NCBI RefSeq assembly: GCF_002078875.1
Contig: NC_034412.1
Location: 33,140,841 to 33,204,840 of the forward strand
Direction of reading: 5' to 3'
DNA from: Numida meleagris
Taxonomy: Eukaryota > Chordata > Aves > Galliformes > Numididae
DNA: 64,000 nt
In this document: positions 37,334 through 48,977 of the stretch, piece by piece
Numbering within the stretch: position 1 is the first letter of the stretch
Layout: each line of letters opens with the position of its first letter
The notes under the pieces: model-generated
Told to the model about the DNA's origin: nothing
Database searches by the model: none
The model's input: the letters and a program-made list of their open reading frames with translations, nothing else
Made by a program: the position numbers and the translations under genes

Positions 37334-37354
37334 AATAATAATAATAATAATAAT
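37334..37354 (+). repeat. (AAT)n microsatellite
   Basis: Seven perfect AAT units. Confidence 0.95.
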
Positions 37355-40300
37355 TCTCAGATCTAAGATTTTACACTGCCTTGGAGAATTGTTGCTTCAA
37401 TGTTCACACCTCTATCCCAAATTCAGCATTGAGGTTGACTCACTCAGCACTGCAGCATGGACAGCAAAGAAACAAAAACACATATAAGTGCTGTAATCAA
37501 AGTATTTCAGTAGTCTTCAAATCATTCTAAACTTTCACATGCATAATGACTATTGAGGATCTGTTTGTTTTTTGTTTTTTTTTTTTTTTAATTAACACTT
37601 CACAATAATAATAGAGATCTCGGCTGAAATCAAATGACATCAGAGCACTAAATGAGAGGGAGGATATTTTGAAACTAATACCTTGTTGAGATCTTCCTAA
37701 ATCACTATCAATTTCTCTGGAAAAATTGATCTTCAAAGAACATCTGATTTTTAGTCCATAGTAACTACACATAAAGCTATGCAGTTTAACTTCATAAGTT
37801 GTGTTATTACTGATTTGTAATTTATTGATTCATTCTAAGTTTCTGTCAAGCTATATTTTATAGTGCCAATAAGCAAGTCAAAATGGGTTCTGTTGAACAG
37901 AAATGGATTTCCTGAGTAATTCTGTCACATCGGGCATGCATCTGAAAACTGCCTTCATAAGACTATTGATCTTTGTCTTAGAAACCCCTTATTATCTGAT
38001 TTTTGCTTCCTGAATTTACAGTGAAAGATAGTTTTGGCTTGCTAAGAAATGTTTAGAAGACATTAAGGTTTCTGTGCTGCTAATTTTTATTCAATTTATT
38101 TTTTATTTTTTTTTAGTTCTTTACTTTTCTAGATAAATAACCTTGTTTTGTTTTTGTAGATAGAAACCATTCAATTATCTTTTTGCTATGCCAGTCATGC
38201 CCAGTTATTCATGTATATTAAAGGCTTTCATTCCTTTGGCGCTTCTGCTAGCAGCTTTTCCTTTGCTATGGTGCTGAGATGCCACATGTAAATGCTCTAC
38301 TACAGCTTGCTGGTAGCATAGGAAGACAGGACAAATTAACAACAATGTGTTTAGACACCTCTCACTATCATTACAGCTACAGCCAAACCACTTACCCATC
38401 TGAAATGTGGCATAAAGACAACAAAGGTGAGAGTCAAAGGTGTGAGGGAGATGGTGAATGTACCGTAGGTATTACACATTCCTTGAATCTACCTCATCAT
38501 CAATATCAAAGGGAGCAAACTCTATCTTTGGTCACTGCAAAAGGAAGGCAGCTCCTCTGAGGGTTGTCCTCCATAAACAGTCCTTCATCACCAGGCAAGG
38601 GAGTCAGCCCCAGGGAACAGTGACCCTGAAATTAATTAAAACAGCCCAGAAAGAAACAAAAAATGCACTTTAATTCTCATAATCACACCTCTTTATCCAA
38701 CACTTCTCTTCGTTACATTGGAGGTTCCCAGGTCCAAATAGCTTTGAAAAAATCTACTTACCTACTAAATATTCAGAAGAAGTTTGGCTTTCTTTTTGGT
38801 AATGAACAGTCTTGATAAGTTTGATCTCATAACATTGTTGTTATGGAGATTCCAGTGGTAATGCATTTCATTATTATGTCTTCATGTAATCTATACATAA
38901 TTAGAACAAGTGAATAGAAATGCATAGTCTTCCACACTCAGGGAAGTAGAACACTACAGATATTTGCATTGAAAGCAGAGAAAATAAATTTTAATAGCTC
39001 TGGCCAGCAGTAGGTTTTGATTTGTACTGCATATTGCCATAAACCTTTTTTTTTTTTTTTCTGTGGAATTTCTTACCACAAGCACTCACTTTACAGGAAG
39101 ACTTTTCAATTATTTCCAAAATTGCAATGATAGAATATTTCTTACCTTTTGAGTTTATAAATCAACAACAAACAAGCTTCGATATTTTTCATCTCCTCAG
39201 TAGCACTTTGTCCTGTTGCTACAATATGAGTAATTCATCATAATTAAAACATTTTCATCTTTATTTTCCACAATGACTCATCAAAATCTGTATTCAGAAC
39301 ATAATTTATAGAAAGTCCACGTGTCTTATGTACTTTACCTTACTCTTTGTAATGTCACTCTCTAAATACTGTAAATAGTATAGACGTTACATTTAATAGT
39401 AAGGTAACCATTTCAGTAACTATACTCAGAACCTGTGTGTTTATCAATAGTTAACATTATCAGCTGAGTAGTCTGATATTTATTTGTAAGGCCACTGTGT
39501 TTTGTACCTTTTCTTTACTGATACAACCCACGAAAGACGAAAGTAAAAAGTAAAAAAAAACAATTTATTCAGCGTCCAATCTGTATGCTACCTAAAAGAG
39601 AAATGAATGTCATTTAGTCAAACAGTAGTTTTTTAGTATTGCAACAAAGGAAAACGGAGAGTTTCTACCAGTGGTACTATTTTAAATTCTAAACAGATGT
39701 TTGAGAAAAATCATTTATTGTCTTTTCCTAGTGAGATGTTTTTCATAATTTTGAGTGGTTCACTCTCCAAGTCAAGAATGTTTTTTTTATCTCATGTGAT
39801 GTTTGTAGTTGTATTCTTTGAAGATGGAAACTTGTCTCATAGTCTGAGTTTGACCAGGCTTCTATTACTAAAACGCATTTCTGTTTCATAGAAAGTATTT
39901 TCAGTAATACTTAAAGGCAGAGCTACCTCACTCTAAAAACATTTGTTCTGAATCTGAAGCGTTTGATTGTTCTTTTACTTCTTTTTTTTAATGTAACAAA
40001 CTCTGTTTTTTTATGTGTTGCATTAAGACAATCCATTTTGCTACAAAGAGAGAAAGAACACTTTGGTGACAATTAAAAAAAAAAACTTCAACCTCATCAT
40101 TGTGTCCCTTTTCATGAGCAAGCTTATCAGATGTTCACGCTATTTCTTCATATCCTTGCTTCAGATTTGAGGATTCACTGGAAAAAAAAAAACCAACAAC
40201 AACACATTAGTGATAATTTTTCAATAACTTTCTATATTTTTAGGCTGTGTATTGTTTAGCTCATGCTAAAATATTAGGTAAATGTGGAGAAAATCTTACT

Positions 40301-42703
40301 GTATACTTCAGTACAGGACAATGCACTGTATGTTTGGACTCCTGAGCAAATGCTGCTCTCTAATTCATTTCCTTCCATTTTGAGTACAGGGACACATGCA
40401 TGTTCCATATTTAACTGATTTCAGTTTAGCAATCTGGAATATCCTAGGATAAAATACTAATTTGAGTCAATGAGCCAATAAACTGTTCATGTCTCCACAA
40501 TTAAAAAGAGTGGGTTGTATAATTCTCTTCTGTAGATGAAGCTGTTTTCTTAGCTGAATAACCTCATAGGGAGTATAGCTGTGTTCTTTTGTCTTTTCAC
40601 GTTTGGCTATTTGGAAGATTGATACACCCTTGCGTAAGTTCAAATGGCCTATTCCTAATCTTTTCTTGCCTAACTCATAAAGAAACTACAACACAGAATC
40701 AGAATGTTAGTGATTAAATCAAACCAATGTGAAAGGCTAATTTTACTTAGAAACAAGGGCTTTGCTAAGAGTGGGAAAGCATAGAAATAGTGAAGAAAAT
40801 ATAAGGGATGACTCAAAATACTGCATTTTCCTACCTCTTGTCAATGTATCAATAATGAATGGCATATATCTATAAAGGAAATGTGAGAGTCACTCAAAAA
40901 ATGAATACTGGATTTTTTACCCCTAAGTTAAAATGAATCTTTGATTTTGGTGGACATCTTGATGCAACCATTTCTGCCCAGCTGGATGCCATTAAGAATC
41001 GCAACAAGATTGCCACAGGGCATCCTTGCAGTGGTATTTAAAAAGCCATTAAGACAAACCTTTAGTGCAATTGAGAGTTTATGGAATCAAATTAAAAAGG
41101 AAGAAGACCCACTCCCAAATTAAAATAACAGAAAAGATCTTATTTTAACATTGTTCCAAAGGAGCTTACATGAGGCCATTTGGCCATTCTGCTCTGATTA
41201 TTGTGTTTTTACAATTATGGGCATCCAAGGGAAAAAAAAGACAATTAGTAAGATGATTGTGTAAAATGAATGTTCTGGTTATAAGATCAAAATAACATTA
41301 GAATTCCAAGAAAATATTCTCAGTGTGCTACTTCATAATAACAAAGACTTACGTACTAAACATTAATAGTTTAATTACAAAAATACTGAGAAAGTTATAC
41401 TTAATGAGAATTGGTTTCAGTTAAAAAGGATTATTCAGTAATTGTTTTTTGCTGAACTATTTCAGAAGCTGTATTCATATATTGCTGTTATGAGGCTCTC
41501 CATAGGCAAACTGTATTACACAGTTATTGAAGACAACACAAGTCATTAAAAAAAGGAAAGACTCAGTAGAGTGCCAAAGTTGAATGCTATATGAATTTCT
41601 AGTACTGGTAATTTGAGGTACAGGGACAGAAATTTTTAGTTTGGACCGTACCTACTCTCTTTCTGTGCTCTTCCGAATTTATTTTTCTGATCAGGCTTAG
41701 ATTACTTTTTCTCTTATAATGTTTCTGGATAACTTAGAAAAACTTAGAAAAAAGGGAATACTGGAGGTTCTTCTCTGAAACTTAGGCATCGCAATCAAAA
41801 TCACACATACAAGCAAAATCACACATACAAAGCAAGCAAAGAAGCTCTATTTCATGCATATCTTTCAGATTTACAAAGCTGGCATAGCTGCGTTTCTTTG
41901 CATTAGGAGTTTTCCCTGAACATTAAAATCATAGGAAGAAGGAGATCTCTTTGGAGCTCCTTCCTTCTCCATCATCTTCAGTTTGTATTTCATATGAATA
42001 ATATTTACTGGAGATATTTCTACTAGTTAACAGGTAGTCAACAATTCAATTTTTAATTAAAAAAACAACAGCAACAACAAAAAAACTCATAGGAAGATTG
42101 TAGCTAGACAGACGTTCAACTTCTTCAACTGTCAAATGTAGAAATAGATTAACTGGAGATGTAGCTTAGTGTGAGCTACAATATGTGCTACTAGAATGGT
42201 CCAACAGGGAGAAATAATGATGCTCAATTTATACCGTAAAACTTTGAAAAGAATCTACTCTGTGGTAAGGAAAGTTATATAATCCAGTAAATGGATAATT
42301 AAGAAAATACTACAAACACAAAAAAGTAACATACCAAGAAAACACATAATCAAATGCAGTTCTACCCATATATTTTGTCTGGATACGTAGCATTTAACAG
42401 TAAGTCCTCTGCAGTTATTCAGAAATGAAACATTCACTGTAAAATATATTTAAAAAAAAGAATATTCATCATCATTTATTTAATAAACTACATTAAACTG
42501 TGAAATAAATGATAGGCAACAAATATGAAACTGAATTGATGGCATTTGATATTACTGCAATATAATTTAATTAAACATTCAAATTTTTCAACAGATTTTT
42601 TAATATTATGTTTCAATGTTTTTAAAGTGAGATTTCCGTTAGAAGATGTGCAATATTTAAACCAATCAGTTTTGAATTCTTGGTCAAATACCATTCTTCA
42701 ATA

Positions 42704-42758
42704 TCTTTCCTTTCCTCTCCATTTTTCTTTTTTTCTTTTTCTTTCCTTCCCTTTCCCA
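42704..42758 (+). repeat. Polypyrimidine tract
   Basis: About 55 bases mostly of CTTT and CCTT, ending CCCAG. There is no credible exon after it. Confidence 0.7.
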
Positions 42759-43039
42759 GTTGATCTCCCTTCTCCTAGAACACCCCATCAGAAAGTATTT
42801 TGTAACTTTTCATGTTACCTATTTTTACTATTTCCACTGATCCTAAGAACTCCTTATCTACTAAAGTCTCCAGCACACTGAACTAGCAAATCCAAATTTG
42901 AGGTTACAGACAAAGATAGAGAAAAGATGAGCTTGATGTGCCTTTTTATTTGCAGTGGCTTAGAGATTGGTTTATACTGTGCCTTACAAAATTATAAAAT
43001 ATCTCCCATTCTGACATCTTGTATATTGTTTCCACATTA

Positions 43040-43062
43040 AAAAATAAATAAATAAATAAAAT
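43040..43062 (+). repeat. (AAAT)n microsatellite
   Basis: About five AAAT units. Confidence 0.85.
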
Positions 43063-45202
43063 AGACAGTATTTGCCTGCATATTAGAATTAAAATAATAA
43101 TCCAGTGTGTCCCATTAAACCCTGTAATTTATGAAAATTAGACTTCATATTTAGTACCTGTTTCCAAATTTTCACTCATTAAAAGTTCATTTTTTTTAAA
43201 TTATTTGAGCACTTCATTCTGGGTGTTCAAAGGCTATGCAGAGCTTTCACAGATGGAGACAGGAAGCAGTGAAGCATAGAGAGAAGGCAGGCAGGAGAGA
43301 TTCTCACATGACTAACTCTGCTCCGCTTCTCATTTCACGTGAAACGTCCCATGATAAGTAAGAGCTGCAAAATGTGCACATCTATATTCCACTTTTGACA
43401 ACATCAGTATTTTGATCAGCCAACAGGAAATTCAAATATCTTCAAGAAACCGGATCCCCAGTGACCTGTGCTAAGGTGTCAGCACACCTGCTGTTTATCG
43501 GCATAAGAGGCTCAGATGAGTAAACACAATCTGGTGTCTTCCAGTAAAAAAAAAAAAAGTGAACAAAGTGGTGGAGGGACAGACACTGGGCAAATATATT
43601 AGGTCTAGATGAGGAGGACATTTCCCATACATTTAAGGAAGGTAATAGCATAGGTTGATATTAATGACGGCAGAGATGCAGGACGAAGGAACCAAGAGAT
43701 TTTGCGCTTTTGTATGTCTGCTTACAGAGATACCGAAAAACAAGAAATTCCCTTTGCTTTTCTTTTGGCCAGTTCCCCAATACCACCATGCTTTACACAG
43801 AAAATAGTAAATAAAATAGTGAAGTGAAAGCTTTGCCTTAAATGCAGGATGAGGCCTGTCAGTATAGCTTTTACACAGGGTAAAATTTGTTCGGAAGTTA
43901 GTTATTTTCAGTAGCAAACGTTGAACCAAATCCAAAGTGTGGCTTATTTCATAGCAGAAAGCAGTCAGCAAAATATGGCTACTGCCCCAAAGAGCCTGTC
44001 ATCTAATTTATCAAAAGATACAGCAAATGAAAACAGTATGAGCAAAAAACATAAATGAAGATAAAAACTAATGATAAACATAGGTTAAAGTTAGAATCAC
44101 TGACAATATTGTAAATAATATCTCAGAAGGCTATAGTTTGCTATGTACTAGGAAGTTCTTCAGCTATAACTAGGAAAATAATCAATGTCAAGTACTATTT
44201 TTCATCTGTGTAACTTCATTGTACTTCTCTTCCCCTTTCTATAAACCACAGATTGAGCACTGAAGCAGCAACCTCATCGTCCTCCAAAATGACTTTACGC
44301 AGTCTAGTAAAAGAACAAATTTTCAGGGATCGTGTAGTAATAATGCAAATCTCCCTACATTCTTATAATCAAATAGGACGAAGTCCACCCTCTGTGGTGG
44401 AATTTCACTTATCATCCTGTGCCAGTCTCCTGGAAAGGACACTTTATTTATACAGGGAATGACATATTGTATCTAATTTGAAAGAAGCACTCAAGCATTC
44501 CTCAACTCTGACCATCAGTCTTTCTTGCTATTTACACCTGAAGATCATTGACAGCACAACAGGAATTTCCAGAATTCAAGAAAATCTGTAATTCTTGCAA
44601 CTCATGCCTTTATTATTAACTTGTTATTTTCTAGGTGTCGGTGAATTAAAAGATACAGATGCATGGCAAACTCCAGAAAAGTTAAAGGTGGCACCTAGAG
44701 AAATTAGTCTGGACTTTTGAGCAATTTACCACGCGGAAGTCCAACACTTTTAGCAGATGGATTAGACAATATAAAATCTTCTCAGCTGTTTGCACATACG
44801 TACAGGTATCAGTAGCTCATTCACTACCTTATTCAGATGGGTGGATGGGGGGGGATGTAAGAAGGACTAGAACTGAACTTTCCGATACCGTCTTGTACTA
44901 TCAAGTCAGATCCTTTAGTGGTGTCAAGCAAAATAACTCCCTTGATGGCTACAACATAAAGCTATTCGGTTCTCATTAAAGTTCCAGATCTGGAACCGCT
45001 ATCCCTTCCACTTTCTGGCCGTTAGGAGGAGATTCTGACCTTTATCTGAAAGCCATAGATTACTTACTTAGACTGAAACTGGAGGAGCGCTGTGTTTAGC
45101 ATTACCAAGTAGATGTCTGATCTGGATGCTTCTGTAGTTTCTTCTGAAAAGGTAGTGCGGGACAAATACCCATGATGATAATCTCCCCCTGTTTTCAAAT
45201 AG

Positions 45203-45254
45203 GTTTTTGTTTTGTTTTGTTTTGTTTTTTTGTTGTTGTTTGTTTGTTTTTTTT
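45203..45254 (+). repeat. (TTTTG)n / (TTG)n simple repeat
   Basis: TTTTG units grade into TTG, then TTTG, then a T-run. Confidence 0.85.
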
Positions 45255-45644
45255 AAGATTGTAAACCAGGACTAAGTTTGCTATCCTTTAGTTGGAAAAA
45301 GGACTCACGGTAAGTGAAGGATTGTAGAAAAAATTGAAAAATACCTAAGCCGTCAAAGTCCTCCACCCCACACAGTAAAATTCAGAGGTGGTAAGAATTC
45401 TGAAGTAATTTTATGGATGCTTCCTTATGTACGATGAAGTGAACTATTTACATTAGTGTCATAATAATATTATATTTCAGTTATAGATGGTGATTGAGTT
45501 CAGAATGAAAATCACAACAGATAACTTTTCATAACTCATTCGTGGACTATGGTTCCTAAAACTAACATATTTTCAGCGGCTTCAGTAATTAATGTATCCC
45601 TTGGTTTGGTTGATTTTACCCTAAAAATTATCCTGGCAATTAAA

Positions 45645-45872
45645 ATTTATTTTAATAAATTTATAATTATAATTATTTTTATAATATATAATAATTATAA
45701 TTAACATTAATAACAACAACAACAATAATATTTATATTATATTTATTATATTATTATATTTTATTTATATTATTATTATCTTATATTATTATATTATTGT
45801 TTATAATACTATATTAATTATAATAATTATTATAATTAAAATTTATAATAATAATTAAAATTTATTTTGATT
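45645..45872. repeat. Strongly AT-rich low-complexity block
   Basis: About 230 bp almost wholly A and T, made of shuffled TTATAATTA, ATAAT and TTATATTA units that are largely self-complementary. A short (AAC)n piece sits at about 45712-45724. It could form cruciforms or unpair easily; no function is shown. Confidence 0.85.
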
Positions 45873-46098
45873 GTGTTCTAGAAAATCAGATTTTAAATAT
45901 TGTTCATATCCTACATAGTAAAGGAGAGTGAAATGAACAGTAAATTACAGCATATAGTCAACCGCGATTTAAGCTAATTCTATGACTAAGCCATATATTA
46001 AAATACTGTAGTCTAAATTAGTGCCAATTACAACAAATGTTTTGTAGTGTATTATCTTCCTTACGTGCAGTTTGCATCTGTAAAGTTTTCTGGAAAAT

Positions 46099-46173
46099 AT
46101 CTGTAAACCTCAAGTCAACTAGTATGCTTAAGATGCTGTAAAGATCTGTAAACCTCAAGTCAACTAGTATGCT
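46099..46173 (+). repeat. Two-copy tandem duplication, period 45 bp
   Basis: A 30-base segment starting ATCTGTAAACCTCAAG occurs at 46099-46128 and again, without mismatch, at 46144-46173. Similarity continues weakly on either side (AAGAT-type spacer). The perfect identity suggests a recent event. Confidence 0.9.
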
Positions 46174-48955
46174 TTAGATTGTGCATCTTCAGAAGACTGA
46201 AGTATACTTTGCCTGTAAATTTCAGTTCAACAGCATACAGAGAAAGTCTTCCTCTTACTTGATGACAGAAACGTTTATTTTACTAAATGGTGATTTAATG
46301 ACATCTCCTTGTTTCTTGTTGAGTAATGCTATTTTTTCAGGAACGTGATGTTTGTTCCAGAGTTGTTTTTATTTTCCAAATAAAACTTTTTGAAGTCAAG
46401 ACTTAGGGATAAAATTGTTTTGGCAAAGATAGTCCTTCCTGGTCAGCTGATGATAGAGAGGTTGTGAAATTTCTAGATGCATGCCATTCTTCTGATTAGA
46501 AGATTAGTCTTAAAAGATTATCGTTTTCCCTAACGTTCATCTGTATCACTTAGTACGGCACTGAACTGTAAGAATCACAGTATCTCTTTCTAAAGGTTGT
46601 TTTTGTGTATGTAATTATTAATCATTCAGACTGTCAAATGTCCCTTCTTCCTTCAACTATTCCATACGTACAAGCACGTGCACATGCACACCAACATTTT
46701 TGTTCCAGTTTTTCTTCGGTCTCTACATGGCGTTGTCTCCCTTGCATTTCTGACTACTTATTCTTATCATTGATAAGACAAGAAGTTGCTTGCTGAATCA
46801 CATTGACTTTCTGGAATGAACACAGGCTATCAACTTGAAACCTCTCCCCCTCTGAACGGATTTCAAAGTTTTTTTCCACTTGGCTTATAGTCTAAATTTT
46901 TTCAAGTTTGATTTCAACTTTAATATTACTGCCTGAGCAGAAACAAGTAAATGTATCGCCGAAAGGGAATAAGAAGCAAATGTGTAGAAACTATGAAAGG
47001 CAGAAGAATACTTTTGTAGCTGAGAATTATTTTTGTTTGTTTGTTTGTAATGTGGCTCTGTAGGAAATGTGAGAAAATAGCCTATCTTATCCAGAGTTAA
47101 TAACTTTTGTTAGATTTTTCTCTCTTTTGTTTTGTTTTGTTTTTCAGTGGGGTTTCTGTTTTTCTGTCTACCTGACAAAATGAGAAAAGATAGCTGGAGG
47201 TTGGAAGTAAACATGTTGTTTAAGACAGTAAAAATGCAATGGGATACTATTTCAGCAAAAGAACAAAAAATAACACAGCTAACATAGACATTAAATGCTA
47301 CTGTTGTGTTGTTGACTGAGAGTATTACCCTCTTTGAAAAACACTGACTACTTAGATAAAAGAAATAAAATTACTTTGGGCTACTCACCCTTCTGATGTT
47401 TTGTGCTGTTTTTCTCCGATTAGTTTGCAAGTAACCCCTAGACTTCGCTAATCGGGAAGGACTGTGTATCTATCTTCTTTCACCTATACTTTCTTCACTG
47501 AGCAATTGACCTTGGAGTTCATCACCGTATCCTGCAGCACAGCAACACAGAAGCCTTGCTCTGCACATTCATGCTGCAGTGGTTTTTGGGTTAATTCCTC
47601 TACTGGGTGGAAAAAAGAATGAGTAAAGAGGAAGAACAAACAAATAAATAATGATGAAATAAGAACAGGTCAGGATTGCAGATAGATTGAGGCTTTACAG
47701 GACCAGCAACAAATTGTATACCTTAAAAAATGCTGAAAAAGGACAGAACCACTGAATTATTGGGGTTGAGATGGGAAAACCACAGCTGAAGCAACAAGTA
47801 CGGTTGCATTTTTGTCCTCTGAACAGACTGAGTGAGTTATCAGCAAAAGATCTAGATGAGAAAGGCTGCAAGGATTCCCCCAAGAAGAAGGTGACAGGAA
47901 GATGGCACATGGGAGATCTGAAGGCGAGGAGGGAGAAATACAGGAAATCACTGGTGTCCAGCCTACCTGGTATTAGGAAACAAAAAGCCCATATGTTTCA
48001 AAATGACATGCGTGTTTAGTAAAAAGCTGGAACCTTCAGTTACATTCTATGTGAATATATTGGTGACATAATCAGTTTATTTTCCAAAATGTATATGCAG
48101 TTATGCAGGAAATTTAGAGGTTCTGGTTTCCGGAGAAGTGGTTTTATTTGAATTCTGTATTGTAATTAGATCATTCCAATAGCAGGTATAAATCCCTTTT
48201 CCCCTTTTAATACTCGTGCGTTCCTTTGTGGAATCAGTACATGCAGTGGACATTTTTCCAAAGGCAAAGTAGGATTATTAAAAAATCTAAGTTATCATTG
48301 CCTGGAAGAACTATTGGAATCCACAGAAAACTGAACAAAAAGCATGGTTTATTCATCGGGGTCAAACCTGCAGGTACAAAATCTGTGTTAAAGTGTGTTC
48401 ACAATTTTTAATTTCCTGACTATCTGTCAATACATTAAGCATCATAATATAGAGCTGAGCTTTTTCCAAGGGAGCAAATATAGAGAGATAAATACAGTGG
48501 TAGAGTATGCCTGTAAATATATAATTTCTTTTAGATATTATCTAGGAAAAAACAACATTGGAAAACACAAGATTTCTGTGATAAAACAAAATCTGCCAAA
48601 AAAAATCTTGGTTTGCATCTCTTTAAGAGCTTTATACACCCCGAAGTTCAAAAATATAATCAAAGCAACAAATGCCAGCTCTGAAAAATGTCTGTTCTTT
48701 TTGACTTGCTTCAATAGTAAAAGAAACGCCTTGCCTTTTACCTTTCTGACTGCTCTTTGTCCTCCCTTCTCCTCCTTGTGTCAGGAAGAGAAAATGAGTC
48801 AGGTGCAGCAGGAAGGATAGCGGTCCTTTTTATGTTTTCAATGCAGCATACCGTACATAATTTCTGGGATCTCTTTCATCAACAAATGGATTTAACTTAG
48901 GGATTCTGTAAAAACCACAGCCTTTTTTCCCTCTGTCAAGCACATTTGAGTTTTC

Positions 48956-48977
48956 CAAATAAATAAATAAATAAATT
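48956..48977 (+). repeat. (AAAT)n microsatellite
   Basis: About five AAAT units. Confidence 0.85.

Larger units (their letters stand above)
36598..45644. other. Unique AT-rich DNA, no gene seen
   Basis: About 9 kb without recognised exons or transposons. It includes an (AAT)n repeat at 37334-37354, T-runs at 37567-37589 and 39043-39060, a pyrimidine tract at 42704-42758, an (AAAT)n repeat near 43040-43062 and a TTTTG-type repeat at 45203-45254. Open frames up to about 112 codons (42546-42881 and 43633-43971) show no domain and include low-complexity sequence. Confidence 0.5.

Noticed and set aside
42546..42881. 111-codon frame
   Set aside because: Its middle is the translation of a pyrimidine tract (Phe/Leu/Ser/Pro), and there is no domain.
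43633..43971. 112-codon minus-strand frame
   Set aside because: No domain, no start context and no support from neighbours.
48395..48820. 141-codon open frame
   Set aside because: AT-driven amino-acid use, no domain, no splice or promoter context; plausible by chance in 64 kb.
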